Positions 9,432-18,213 of a DNA stretch of 64,000 nucleotides are shown piece after piece. The stretch spans positions 1,612,001-1,676,000 of the forward strand of contig NZ_JARVRS010000001.1 of the NCBI RefSeq assembly GCF_030209575.1, read 5' to 3'. The notes beneath the pieces were generated by a model. It saw only the letters and a program-made list of their open reading frames with translations. It was not told the origin of the DNA and did no database searches. Numbering within the stretch: the first letter of the stretch is position 1; each line of letters opens with the position of its first letter. The translations under genes were made by a program, and so were the position numbers. This DNA is from Leifsonia sp. fls2-241-R2A-40a. Its GTDB lineage: Bacteria; Actinomycetota; Actinomycetes; Actinomycetales; Microbacteriaceae.

Positions 9432-10430
9432 GTGAGCGAGACCGGGCGCCCGGCGGGCGTCCGCGAGGTGGCTGCGGCCGCGGGCGTCTCGCGCCAGACC
9501 GTCTCGCGGGTGCTGAACGACCATCCCAGCATCCGGCCGGAGACGCGTGCCCGGGTGCTCGAGGCGATGTCGCAGCTCGACTTCCGTCCCAACCGTGCGG
9601 CACGGGCGCTGACGACCGCCCGGTCCGGCACGATCGGCGTGCTGGCGGCCGGGGCGTCGTCGCTGTTCGGTCCCGCATCCAGCATCGATGCGGTCGAGAA
9701 CGCCGCGCGGGACGCCGGATACACGGTCACCGTGGCGCATGCCGCTTCCCTGGAACCCGCCGACCTCGAGGCCGCACTCGACCATCTGCGCGCCCAGGCC
9801 GTCGAGGGCGTCGTGGTGATCGCGCCGCAGCAGCGGGTCCAGGATGCGATGGCGCAGTTCTCGCTCTCCGTCCCGTCGGTCACGTTGCACGGCGCAGGGG
9901 GGTCCGCTGACGAAGGCGTCTTCGTCGACCAGGTGCTCGGTGCCCGCCTGGCCGCGCGCCACCTCCTGGATGCGGGCCACCGGCGCATCGCCCACCTGAG
10001 CGGCCCGGGCGACTGGTCGGAGGCCCGCGCCCGGCGCGACGGCTTCCTCGCCGAGGTGGAGGCCGCCGGAGCGGACGCGGTCGTGTCGCGCGAGGGCGAC
10101 TGGACGGCCGCATCCGGCGCTGCGATCGGCGCGGAGCTGGTGGCGGATGCGACGATCACGGCGGTGTTCGCCTCCAACGACCAGATGGCTCTCGGCGTGC
10201 TGCACGCGGCGCGGTCGGCCGGGCGGGCGGTGCCGGACGACCTCGCCGTGGTCGGGTTCGACGACATCCCGGAGGCCGCGTTCTTCGCGCCGCCGCTGAC
10301 GACCGTCCGGCAGGAGTTCGACGAGCTCGGCCGCCGCTGCGTCGCGCGGCTGGTGGCGCTGCTGGAGGGCGGTGACCTGGCGTTCGAGGAGCCGGTGGCT
10401 CCCGTGCTGGTGGTGCGCGCGTCCGCCTGA
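9432..10430 (+). CDS. LacI-family transcriptional regulator (probable AraR-type)
   Basis: A 332-residue LacI/GalR repressor. The N-terminal helix-turn-helix reads VREVAAAAGVSRQTVSRVLN, the hinge is RPNRAARALTTARSGTIGV, and a periplasmic-binding-like sugar domain follows, with SNDQMALGVL and VVGFDDIPEA. The GTG at 9432 is preceded by GGAGG at 9420-9424 and starts just before the helix-turn-helix; the longer open frame upstream lies over the SDR gene and is not coding. It lies 81 bases upstream of araB in the same direction, and a perfect palindrome typical of LacI operators lies in that gap. It most likely represses the arabinose operon and releases with L-arabinose or a derivative. Confidence 0.9.
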   Translation: MSETGRPAGVREVAAAAGVSRQTVSRVLNDHPSIRPETRARVLEAMSQLDFRPNRAARALTTARSGTIGVLAAGASSLFGPASSIDAVENAARDAGYTVTVAHAASLEPADLEAALDHLRAQAVEGVVVIAPQQRVQDAMAQFSLSVPSVTLHGAGGSADEGVFVDQVLGARLAARHLLDAGHRRIAHLSGPGDWSEARARRDGFLAEVEAAGADAVVSREGDWTAASGAAIGAELVADATITAVFASNDQMALGVLHAARSAGRAVPDDLAVVGFDDIPEAAFFAPPLTTVRQEFDELGRRCVARLVALLEGGDLAFEEPVAPVLVVRASA

Positions 10431-10465
10431 CGGCCGCGGGAGTGGCGCTCGGGCGTCGCGTGTCG

Positions 10466-10497
10466 TATGCTCGCAAGCGCAGATGTGACCGGTCACA
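10466..10497 (+). promoter_or_regulatory. araBDA promoter and LacI-type operator
   Basis: TGTGACCGGTCACA at 10484-10497 is a perfect 14-base palindrome with the central CG typical of LacI-family operators. It lies between a possible -10 element TATGCT (10466-10471) and the ribosome site AAAGGAG (10497-10503) of araB. A repressor bound here would cover the transcription start. Confidence 0.72.
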
Positions 10498-10511
10498 AAG
10501 GAGTCCCACAC

Positions 10512-12149
10512 ATGCCAGAAGCCGCCCGCGACGCGATCGCCCAGGGCCGCACGGCGCTCGGCATCGAGTTCGGTTCCACCCGCATCAAGGCCTGCCTGGT
10601 CGACGCGGACGATCCCTCCCACGTGCTCGCCGTCGGCGCGCACGACTGGGAGAACGCCTACGTCGACCGGCTCTGGACCTACTCGCTCGACGACGTGTGG
10701 ACCGGCGTGCAGGCCGCCTACGCCGCCCTGGTCGCGGACGCCGAGGCGCGCCATGGCATCGCTCCTACGCGCGTGGGCGCGCTCGGCGTCTCGGCGATGA
10801 TGCACGGCTACCTCGCCTTCGACGACGCGGGCGAACTCCTCGTGCCGTTCCGCACCTGGCGCAACACCAACACCGGCGCGGCCGCCCGCGAGCTGACCGA
10901 CCTGCTCGGCGTCAACATCCCCCTCCGCTGGTCGATCGCGCACCTGCACCAGGCCGTGCTGGATGCCGAGCCGCACGTCCCGCAACTCCATTCCGTCACC
11001 ACCCTCGCCGGCTACGTGCACTGGCGGCTCACCGGGCGCCGGGTGCTCGGGGTCGGGGACGCGTCGGGCATGTTCCCGATCGACCCGGCGACCGCCGGCT
11101 ACGACGCCGACCTCGTGACGCGCTACGACGGGTTGGCGGACGGCCGCATCCCGCCGCTGCTCGAACTACTGCCCGAGGTGCTCGTCGCGGGGGAGCCCGC
11201 CGGTGAACTGACCGCCGAAGGCGCCGCCCTGCTCGACCCGTCCGGGCGCCTGCAGTCCGGCGCTCCGGTCTGCCCGCCGGAAGGAGACGCGGGAACCGGG
11301 ATGGTGGCCACGGCCGCCGTCGCGCCGCGCACCGGCAATGTCAGTGCGGGCACCAGCATCTTCGCCATGGTCGTGCTGGAGCGTCCGCTGGCCGAGGTGC
11401 ACGAGGAGCTCGACGTCGTGACGACGCCCGCCGGGGACCCGGTCGCGATGGTGCACTGCAACAACGGCGCGAGCGAGCTGGCCGAGTGGGCCGGACTGTT
11501 CGGCCGCTTCGCCGCGGCCTCGGGTGCCGCCCCCGACCCCGATGCGGTCTTCGACACCCTGCTCCGCGAGGCGCTCACGGGCGAGGACGACGCCGGCGGC
11601 CTGCTCGCCTACAACCACCTCGCCGGCGAGCCGATCGCCGGGCTCACCGAGGGGCGCCCGCTGCTGGTCCGCACGCCGGGCAGCCGGTTCACCCTCGGCA
11701 ACCTGATGCGCGCCGAGGTCTACGGGGTGTTCGCCACTCTGGCGCTCGGGATGCGCGTCCTCGACAGCGAAGGCGTCGCCCTCGACCGGATGCTCGCCCA
11801 TGGCGGCGTGTTCCGCACCGCCGGAGTGGCGCAGCGTTTCCTGGCGGGTGCGCTGAACGCTCCCGTCTCGGTCGCGGCGACCGCGTCCGAGGGCGGCGCG
11901 TGGGGGATCGCGGTCCTCGCCGCCTACCTGCGCTCCGGCGGAACGGACGGGCGCGACCTCGACGCCTACCTCCGCGACCGTGTCTTCGCCGAGGTCGCAT
12001 TCGAGACGGCCGACCCGCAGCCGCAGGACGTCGCCGGGTTCGCCGACTACCTCTTCCGCTACGACGCCGGCCTCGCCGTCGAGCGTGCCGCCGTCTCGGC
12101 GCTGCCCGACCGCGCGGCGACCGCCTCCCCGGAAGGAACCGCCCAGTGA
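10512..12149 (+). CDS. araB: FGGY-family carbohydrate kinase, probable L-ribulokinase
   Basis: A 545-residue FGGY sugar kinase. Domain I begins with the ATP-phosphate loop GIEFGSTRIKACLVD, followed by HDWENAYVDRLWTYSLDDVW and the substrate-loop region GVSAMMHGY. Domain II has PEGDAGTGMVAT, GNVSAGTSIFAM and the late HGGVFRTAGVAQ adenosine motif. The pattern is that of the kinase type found in Bacteroides and Clostridium arabinose clusters rather than the E. coli AraB type. Its function as L-ribulokinase is inferred from the araD and araA genes that follow. The ATG at 10512 has AAAGGAG eight bases upstream. It overlaps araD by GTGA. Confidence 0.85.
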   Translation: MPEAARDAIAQGRTALGIEFGSTRIKACLVDADDPSHVLAVGAHDWENAYVDRLWTYSLDDVWTGVQAAYAALVADAEARHGIAPTRVGALGVSAMMHGYLAFDDAGELLVPFRTWRNTNTGAAARELTDLLGVNIPLRWSIAHLHQAVLDAEPHVPQLHSVTTLAGYVHWRLTGRRVLGVGDASGMFPIDPATAGYDADLVTRYDGLADGRIPPLLELLPEVLVAGEPAGELTAEGAALLDPSGRLQSGAPVCPPEGDAGTGMVATAAVAPRTGNVSAGTSIFAMVVLERPLAEVHEELDVVTTPAGDPVAMVHCNNGASELAEWAGLFGRFAAASGAAPDPDAVFDTLLREALTGEDDAGGLLAYNHLAGEPIAGLTEGRPLLVRTPGSRFTLGNLMRAEVYGVFATLALGMRVLDSEGVALDRMLAHGGVFRTAGVAQRFLAGALNAPVSVAATASEGGAWGIAVLAAYLRSGGTDGRDLDAYLRDRVFAEVAFETADPQPQDVAGFADYLFRYDAGLAVERAAVSALPDRAATASPEGTAQ

Positions 12150-12844
12150 CCACTGAATCCCCCGCTGTCCGCGCCGTTCGCGAGCGCGTCGCCGCGCTGC
12201 ACGCCGAGCTCGTCCGCTACGGACTCGTCGTCTGGACCGGCGGCAACGTCTCCGGACGCGTCCCCGGCGAGGACCTCTTCGTCATCAAGCCGAGCGGAGT
12301 GGACTACGACGACCTCGCGCCGGACAACATGATCCTCTGCACCCTCGACGGCGAGGTCGTGCCCGGCTCGCTCGGCGCCGAACGGTCGCCGTCGTCGGAC
12401 ACCGCCGCGCACGCCTTCGTCTACCGCAACATGCCGGAGGTCGGCGGCGTCGTGCACACGCACTCGACCTACGCCACCGCGTGGGCGGCGCGGGCCGAGC
12501 CCATCCCGTGTGCCATCACCGCGATGGCGGACGAGTTCGGCGGCGACATCCCCGTCGGTCCGTTCGCGATCATCGGCGACGACTCCATCGGCCGGGGCAT
12601 CGTGCAGACGCTGACCGGCCACCGCAGCCGCGCCGTCCTGATGCAGAACCACGGCGTCTTCACCATCGGCACCGACGCGCGCGACGCGGTGAAGGCCGCC
12701 GTCATGGCCGAGGACGTCGCCCGCACCATGCACATCGCCCGCCAGGGCGGCGACATCGTGCCCATCCCGCAGGAGGCGATCGACAGCCTCTTCGACCGCT
12801 ACCAGAACGTGTACGGACAGAACCCGGAAGGAACCAACCCCTGA
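12146..12844 (+). CDS. araD: L-ribulose-5-phosphate 4-epimerase
   Basis: A 232-residue class II aldolase/epimerase. The phosphate-binding GGNVSGR and [11 protein letters not shown], the acidic metal-site region [11 protein letters not shown] and the zinc ligands in [13 protein letters not shown] (His-x-His) and the later LMQNHGVF are all visible. It converts L-ribulose 5-phosphate to D-xylulose 5-phosphate, the last dedicated arabinose step before the pentose phosphate pathway. It begins with GTG in a four-base overlap with the kinase gene and ends in a TGATG overlap with araA. Confidence 0.95.
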   Translation: MTTESPAVRAVRERVAALHAELVRYGLVVWTGGNVSGRVPGEDLFVIKPSGVDYDDLAPDNMILCTLDGEVVPGSLGAERSPSSDTAAHAFVYRNMPEVGGVVHTHSTYATAWAARAEPIPCAITAMADEFGGDIPVGPFAIIGDDSIGRGIVQTLTGHRSRAVLMQNHGVFTIGTDARDAVKAAVMAEDVARTMHIARQGGDIVPIPQEAIDSLFDRYQNVYGQNPEGTNP

Positions 12845-14361
12845 TGCCGAAGCTCACCACCTCCCTCGATGTGTACGAGGTCTGGTTCCTCACCGGCAGC
12901 CAGCACCTGTACGGGCCCGAGACGCTCGCGCAGGTCGCCGACCAGTCGCGCGCCATCGCCGACGAGCTGGGCGCGTCCCCCGACGTGCCGGTCCGGATCG
13001 TCTGGAAGCCGGTCCTGACCGATGCGGACGCCATCCGCCGCACCATGCTCGAGGCCAACGCCGACGACAGCGTGATCGGCCTGATCACCTGGATGCACAC
13101 CTTCAGCCCCGCGAAGATGTGGATCGCCGGCCTGGACGCCCTCCAGAAGCCGCTGCTGCACCTGCACACCCAGGCGAATGTCGAACTGCCGTGGGGTGAG
13201 ATCGACTTCGACTTCATGAACCTGAACCAGGCCGCGCACGGCGACCGCGAGTTCGGTTACATCCTCACCCGCCTGGGCGTGCCGCGCACGACCGTCGCGG
13301 GTCACGTGTCCAACCCGGTCGTCGCCGCACGCGTCGGCACGTGGATGCGCGCCGCAGCCGGCCACACCGCGACCCGCACGCTGAAGCTGGCGCGCTTCGG
13401 CGACAACATGCGCTTCGTCGCCGTGACCGAGGGCGACAAGACGGAGGCCGAGCACGTGTTCGGCGTGCAGGTCAACACCTGGGGCGTCAACGAGCTGGCG
13501 GAGGCGGTGGCGGCGGCATCGTCCGAGGCCGTCGACGCGCTGGTCGCGGAGTACGAGGACCTGTACGACGTCGTCCCCGAGCTCCGTCGTGGCGGTGACC
13601 GCCACCAGTCGCTGCGCGACGGCGCGGCGATCGAGCTGGGCCTGCGGTCGTTCCTGGAGGAGGGCGGCTTCGGCGCCTTCACGACCAGCTTCGAGGACCT
13701 CGGCGCGCTCAAGCAGCTGCCGGGTCTGGCCGTCCAGCGCCTCATGGCCGAGGGCTACGGCTTCGGCGCCGAGGGCGACTGGAAGACCGCGATCCTCGTG
13801 CGCGCGGCCAACGTGATGGGTGCGGGGCTGCCGGGCGGCGCCTCCCTCATGGAGGACTACACGTACGACCTGACGCCCGGCGACGAGCGCATCCTCGGGG
13901 CGCACATGCTCGAGGTGAGCCCGTCGCTGTCGACCGCCACTCCCACCCTCGAGGTGCACCCGCTCGGCATCGGCGGCAAGGACGACCCGGTGCGCCTGGT
14001 CTTCAGCGCCGATCCCGGCCCCGCCGTTGTGGTCGCACTGTCGGATGTGCGCGACCGCTTCCGGCTGGTCGCGAACGTGGTCGAGGTCGTCGAGCCGTCG
14101 GCGCCCCTCCCCAAGCTGCCGGTCGGTCGCGCGGTGTGGAAGCCGGCCCCCGACTTCACCACCTCGGCGACGGCGTGGCTGGAGGCCGGCGCCGCCCACC
14201 ACACCGTCATGAGCACGGCGGTCGGGGTGGAGGTCTTCGAGGACTTCGCCCGCATGGCCCGCACGGAACTGCTGATCATCGACGACTCCACGACCCTGCG
14301 GCAGTTCCGCCGCGACCTGGAGGGCAACGCCGCGTACTACCGCCTCGCCCGCGGCCTCTGA
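12844..14361 (+). CDS. araA: L-arabinose isomerase
   Basis: A 505-residue L-arabinose isomerase, near the usual length of about 500. The N-terminus carries [16 protein letters not shown], the hallmark of the family, then [12 protein letters not shown] and [11 protein letters not shown]. The metal-binding Glu and His residues are expected in the middle and late parts (for example EVSPSLS and [11 protein letters not shown]). It is cytoplasmic, converts L-arabinose to L-ribulose and is the first step of the pathway although the last gene of the operon. Two strong hairpins follow its stop. No dedicated arabinose transporter is present beside the operon. Confidence 0.97.
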   Translation: MPKLTTSLDVYEVWFLTGSQHLYGPETLAQVADQSRAIADELGASPDVPVRIVWKPVLTDADAIRRTMLEANADDSVIGLITWMHTFSPAKMWIAGLDALQKPLLHLHTQANVELPWGEIDFDFMNLNQAAHGDREFGYILTRLGVPRTTVAGHVSNPVVAARVGTWMRAAAGHTATRTLKLARFGDNMRFVAVTEGDKTEAEHVFGVQVNTWGVNELAEAVAAASSEAVDALVAEYEDLYDVVPELRRGGDRHQSLRDGAAIELGLRSFLEEGGFGAFTTSFEDLGALKQLPGLAVQRLMAEGYGFGAEGDWKTAILVRAANVMGAGLPGGASLMEDYTYDLTPGDERILGAHMLEVSPSLSTATPTLEVHPLGIGGKDDPVRLVFSADPGPAVVVALSDVRDRFRLVANVVEVVEPSAPLPKLPVGRAVWKPAPDFTTSATAWLEAGAAHHTVMSTAVGVEVFEDFARMARTELLIIDDSTTLRQFRRDLEGNAAYYRLARGL

Positions 14362-14410
14362 CGGCCGGCTGACGCCGCCGCCCGGCGGCCCGCCGTCCAG
14401 CGGTGGCTAA

Positions 14411-14440
14411 CGTCGGAGAAAGCGGTCGGAATCTCCGACG
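14411..14440 (+). terminator. Hairpin after araA
   Basis: CGTCGGAGA at 14411-14419 pairs with TCTCCGACG at 14432-14440 around a 12-base loop. It lies 50 bases past the araA stop. There is no T-run, so it may be a processing or stabilising hairpin rather than a classical terminator. Confidence 0.5.
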
Positions 14441-14455
14441 TACCGCGGTGCGGGA

Positions 14456-14486
14456 GGAGATTCGGCCGGGGATCGGCCGAATCTCC
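14456..14486 (+). terminator. Strong bidirectional hairpin between araA and the MFS gene
   Basis: GGAGATTCGGCCG at 14456-14468 and its exact complement at 14474-14486 form a 13-base stem with a five-base loop. It stands between two convergent genes and probably ends transcription, or blocks read-through, from both sides. There is no clear U-tract, which is common for actinobacterial terminators. Confidence 0.62.
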
Positions 14487-14522
14487 TTCAATGGGCGGTG
14501 GATCTCCGACGCTGGCTGGAAG

Positions 14523-14555
14523 GCGCGTAGGCGCTCGCGGCGCGCGCCTACGCGC
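14523..14555 (-). terminator. Hairpin overlapping the MFS gene stop
   Basis: GCGCGTAGGCGC at 14523-14534 and its complement at 14544-14555 make a 12-base GC-rich stem. It overlaps the TAG stop of the MFS gene (14548-14550), so the stem can form only behind the terminating ribosome. Likely the transcript end of the MFS gene. Confidence 0.5.
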
Positions 14556-15813
14556 GGCGCAGCATCCGGAGGCCGGCGGGCACGGACAGCACGGCGACCG
14601 CGGCCACGAACACCACGAGCACCGGCACCAGCGGCCAGAGGATGAGCGCGACACCGACCAGCAGGACCGGCAGCGCGAGGCCGATGTACGCGATCAGGAA
14701 GATCGCGGCGAGCACCTCGCCGCGGCGCTCGGGCGCGGCCAGCGAGGCTGCGACCGCGATCGCCGAGCGGAACTGCAGCCCCACCCCGGCTCCGGCGATC
14801 ACGCCGCTCACGATGAACACCCAGAGGGATGCGGCGAGCACGCCCGCTGCGAGGCCGCCGAGCCCGAGCAGCATGAGCGTGAGCGCGAGGACGAGCTGGG
14901 TGCGGGTCGACAGTCGCGCGAAGACGATTTGCGACACCGCCGAGGCCGCGAACACGGCGAACGGCACGAAGCCGGCGAGCAGGTGCGAGGTCTGGTGCAG
15001 GGTCCCGGCGAGGACGCTCGGCGCGAGCGAGGTGAACAGGCCGAAGACCGCGAACCCGGCGAACGCGGCGACGGCGGCCGCCGAGAAGGCGCCGCGCGCC
15101 TCCGCGGGCAGCGAGATGCGCTGCGGCCGGTAGGCGGGACGCTCCTCGGCGCGCTCGACCGTCTCCGGGACGAGAGCGACGGCCACCGCGGCGACGGCGA
15201 GGATCACGAGGAACACGACGTACGGGAGCAGCAGCGGCTGCGGCAGGAACTGCGCGAACGCCCCGGCGATCAGCGGGCCGAGCGCGAGTCCGCCGGTGTT
15301 GACGACGGTGGACACCGTCCCGGCCAGCCGCGGACCCTCCGCCGGGCGGGCGACCGCGCGCAGCTCGCTCAGGTGGGCGGTCGCGCTCGCGGTGAGCGCT
15401 CCGACGCCGATGCCGGAGATGGTGCGGGCGACGATGAGCCCGGCCACGTCGTTCCACACCAGGAAGAGGGCGGCCGCCACGATCTCGAGCAGGACCGCGA
15501 TGAGGATCATCCGCCGCCGGCCCGCGATGTCACTGAGGTGGCCGATCAGCCAGAGGCTCGCGATGACTCCGACGGCGTACGCGGCGAAGATGACGGTCAC
15601 GACCCAGGTCGGGAAGCCGTCGCGGGCCTGGTACAGCGCGTACAGCGGGGTGGGGATGGTGGAGAAGGCCATCACGGTGAGGAACGCCGCCGCGATGACC
15701 CAGAAGCCGGCACCGTGCCGGAAGCGGAACGGCCGGTCGGTGCGGTCGGCGCGCGTGCCGCTGACGCGGGGCAGCGAGCCGGTTGAGGAGGCGGAGTCGA
15801 GCATGCTGGTCAT
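14548..15813 (-). CDS. MFS transporter
   Basis: A 421-residue major facilitator with about 12 membrane helices in two halves. The cytoplasmic loop between helices 2 and 3 has GHLSDIAGRRRMIL, the MFS motif A, and the first helix is followed by STIPTPLYALYQARDGF. It is probably a drug or metabolite exporter. It is divergent from a LysR regulator gene with palindromes in the shared region, so that regulator likely controls it. A second ATG nine bases inside (15804) is an equally possible start. Confidence 0.85.
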   Translation of the reverse strand: MTSMLDSASSTGSLPRVSGTRADRTDRPFRFRHGAGFWVIAAAFLTVMAFSTIPTPLYALYQARDGFPTWVVTVIFAAYAVGVIASLWLIGHLSDIAGRRRMILIAVLLEIVAAALFLVWNDVAGLIVARTISGIGVGALTASATAHLSELRAVARPAEGPRLAGTVSTVVNTGGLALGPLIAGAFAQFLPQPLLLPYVVFLVILAVAAVAVALVPETVERAEERPAYRPQRISLPAEARGAFSAAAVAAFAGFAVFGLFTSLAPSVLAGTLHQTSHLLAGFVPFAVFAASAVSQIVFARLSTRTQLVLALTLMLLGLGGLAAGVLAASLWVFIVSGVIAGAGVGLQFRSAIAVAASLAAPERRGEVLAAIFLIAYIGLALPVLLVGVALILWPLVPVLVVFVAAVAVLSVPAGLRMLRRA

Positions 15814-15821
15814 GGTTTGAT

Positions 15822-15873
15822 GATGCTCTCACTGAAGCATCGAGTCCAACGGAAATAGACGATGCTGAGCATC
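15822..15873. promoter_or_regulatory. Paired palindromes between MFS and LysR genes
   Basis: Two sites use the same half-site. GATGCT-N8-AGCATC lies at 15822-15841, close to the MFS start. GATGCT-G-AGCATC, a perfect 13-base palindrome, lies at 15861-15873, just upstream of the LysR start. Shared half-sites at two spacings are typical for a LysR-type tetramer that autoregulates and controls its divergent neighbour. Confidence 0.65.
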
Positions 15874-15897
15874 GACCAAGCCGATATCATCCTGCAC

Positions 15898-16773
15898 ATG
15901 GACACCCGCCAGCTCGAGTACTTCGTCGCGGTCGCCGACGAACGCAGCTTCACCCGCGCCGCCGAGCGTGTGTACGCGGCGCAGTCGACCGTCTCGGCCG
16001 GCATCCAGAGCCTGGAACGCGAGCTCGGGGCGCCGCTGTTCGAGCGGGATGCGCACGGCGTGCGGCTGACCGACACGGGCGAGGCCGTCCTCACCGAGGC
16101 GCGCAACGGCATCCAGGCGGTCGAGCGGATGCGCGAGCTCGCGGATGCTCAGGGGCCGCTCCGCGGGACCGTCCGCGTCGGCATCTTCACCAACCTCCGC
16201 AGTATCGACCTGCCCGGGATCATGGGGGAGTTCCATCGACGGCACCCGCACGTCGACCTCCGGCTCGGTCCGTCGCCGGGCGGCTCCACGGGCCTGGTGG
16301 AGGAGGTGCGCCAGGGGCGGGTCGACATCGCCTTCCACGGCCTGCCCGATGCGGTGCCGGACCTCGTGACGCGGCACCTCGTCGTCTCGCCGTTCCTCGC
16401 GGTCCTGCCGGAGGCGCATCCCCGTGCCGGAGACCGGGAGGTCTCGCTGACCGACCTCGCCGACGAGCCGTGGGTGGATTCGCGGGCCGGCTTCGGGAAC
16501 CGCGTCACGCTCGACCGGGCGTTCGCCGCCGCGGGGCTCACCCGCCGCATCCCGACCGAGCTGGCCGATCTGGGCGAGATCCCGCGGTTCGTCGCCGCCG
16601 GACTCGGGGTGGCGGCCCTGCCCGAATTGACGATCATCCCGGCGGAGGGGGCGGTGGTGCGTCCGCTGCGGGAGCCCGTCGGCTGGCAGCTGAACGCGAT
16701 CGCGCGCCCGCGTCCCGGCCGTGCCGCGGAGGCGTTGCTCGCCCTGCTCGCCGAACGCATCCGCCGCGCCTGA
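15898..16773 (+). CDS. LysR-family transcriptional regulator
   Basis: A 291-residue LysR regulator: winged helix at residues 1-60 (MDTRQLEYFVAVADERSF, AQSTVSAGIQSLE, FERDAHGVRLT) followed by the substrate-binding domain. The ATG at 15898 matches the usual N-terminus of the family. An in-frame ATG at 15862 would place the start codon inside the palindromic operator and is less likely. Upstream bases lack a clear ribosome site, so translation may be weak or leaderless. The divergent MFS gene is its probable target. Confidence 0.88.
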   Translation: MDTRQLEYFVAVADERSFTRAAERVYAAQSTVSAGIQSLERELGAPLFERDAHGVRLTDTGEAVLTEARNGIQAVERMRELADAQGPLRGTVRVGIFTNLRSIDLPGIMGEFHRRHPHVDLRLGPSPGGSTGLVEEVRQGRVDIAFHGLPDAVPDLVTRHLVVSPFLAVLPEAHPRAGDREVSLTDLADEPWVDSRAGFGNRVTLDRAFAAAGLTRRIPTELADLGEIPRFVAAGLGVAALPELTIIPAEGAVVRPLREPVGWQLNAIARPRPGRAAEALLALLAERIRRA

Positions 16774-16839
16774 TCGGGGATCGCCCGCACCTCTTCCCGG
16801 GGCCTCCGGGATGCGCCAGACTCGGCGCGGGGAGGTCAG

Positions 16840-18213
16840 GTGGGCGAAGACGAGCACTTCACAGCGCAGCTGCGCGAGGAGCTGCGCCATCGGGTCCGCC
16901 CCATGCGCGGCCGGGATCCGAAGGAGCGGGGTCGCACGACCACCCCCCTGGAGTTGCTCTACGACCTGACCTACGTGGTGGCCTTCGCCGCCGCCTCCGA
17001 CATGCTCGCCGAGCAGCTCAGCCACGGCGACATCTGGCCCGCCCTCGGCGCGTACATCTTCGCCGTGTGGGCGGTGAGCTGGGCCTGGCTGAACTTCACC
17101 TGGTTCACGTCGGCCTACGGCAACGACGACCTGCTCTTCCGCATCGCGACCATCGTCCAGATGGTCGGCGTGCTCGTCCTCACCTACGGCCTCCCGGTGA
17201 GCTTCGAGCGGGCCGCGCACGGCGAGAGTCCGAACAACCTGCTGATGGTGATCGGCTACATCATCATGCGCGTCCCGCAGATCCTGCTCTGGCTGCGGGC
17301 GGCACGCGAGGACCCGGACCACCGCAGCAACGCCCTCTCCTACGTCGTCATCATCTCGATCGCACAGGTCGGCTGGCTGCTGACGGCGATCGTTCCGCTG
17401 CCCGTCGGCGTCACGGTGACCGCGCTGATCGTCCTGGCGCTGTTCGAGATGGTCGCGCCGGTGGTCGCCACGCGCAGCTACGGCTTCTCGCCCTGGAACG
17501 CCGGTCATCTCGCGGAGCGCTTCGCCCTGCTGACGCTGATCACGATCGGCGAGGTGATCGCCGGGACCACCGCGGCCGTCGGCGCGCTGACCCAACAGGT
17601 GGGGTGGTCGCCGGAGGCGGTGCTCATCGCGGCTTCCGGGCTGGTGACGGCCGCGGCCGTCTGGTGGACGTACTTCCTGGTGCCGTCGCGCGCGATCCTG
17701 GAGCGGCGTCCCGAGCGCGCGTTCGGCTGGCGGTACGCCCACCTGGCGCTGTTCGGCTCGATCGCCGCCATCGGGGCCGGCCTGCACCTCACGACCATCG
17801 CGGTCGAGAAGGGCGGGGTCTCCCTGCTCGGCATCGCCCTCGCCCTCGCGGTGCCGCTCGCGACGACCATCGTGCTGATCTTCCTGACCTGGAGCGTGCT
17901 CCTGCGCTCGTTCGACTTCACGCACGTCCCCCTGCTCCTGATCACGCTCGCGCCGCTCGCGGCGGCCGTGGTCGTGGGCGCGGTGACCCGTCCCGGTCAG
18001 TCGATCGACCTGGAGCAGCCGGGCTCGCTGACGACGCTCAGCCTCGTCGTTGGACTGGTCGCCCTCGGCGCGGTCGTCGAGGTCGTCGGCCACGAACTGG
18101 TCGGCTTCGGGCACACGCTGCGCGCGTGGCGGGCGGACCGATCCGGGTTCGCGCGCGACTCAGCCGGCGGACCGCCCCGGATCGCGGGCGGTGACGGAAC
18201 CGCGCGCTCCTGA
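16840..18213 (+). CDS. Low temperature requirement protein A (LtrA) family membrane protein
   Basis: A 457-residue membrane protein. The N-terminal cytoplasmic part leads into TTTPLELLYDLTYVVAFAAA, the family signature, followed by about 11-12 hydrophobic helices including AERFALLTLITIGEVIAGT. The family is named for cold growth in Listeria, but its biochemical role is unknown. GTG at 16840 has GGGGAGG at 16829-16835. The last 54 bases overlap the end of the convergent TerC gene. Confidence 0.87.
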   Translation: MGEDEHFTAQLREELRHRVRPMRGRDPKERGRTTTPLELLYDLTYVVAFAAASDMLAEQLSHGDIWPALGAYIFAVWAVSWAWLNFTWFTSAYGNDDLLFRIATIVQMVGVLVLTYGLPVSFERAAHGESPNNLLMVIGYIIMRVPQILLWLRAAREDPDHRSNALSYVVIISIAQVGWLLTAIVPLPVGVTVTALIVLALFEMVAPVVATRSYGFSPWNAGHLAERFALLTLITIGEVIAGTTAAVGALTQQVGWSPEAVLIAASGLVTAAAVWWTYFLVPSRAILERRPERAFGWRYAHLALFGSIAAIGAGLHLTTIAVEKGGVSLLGIALALAVPLATTIVLIFLTWSVLLRSFDFTHVPLLLITLAPLAAAVVVGAVTRPGQSIDLEQPGSLTTLSLVVGLVALGAVVEVVGHELVGFGHTLRAWRADRSGFARDSAGGPPRIAGGDGTARS

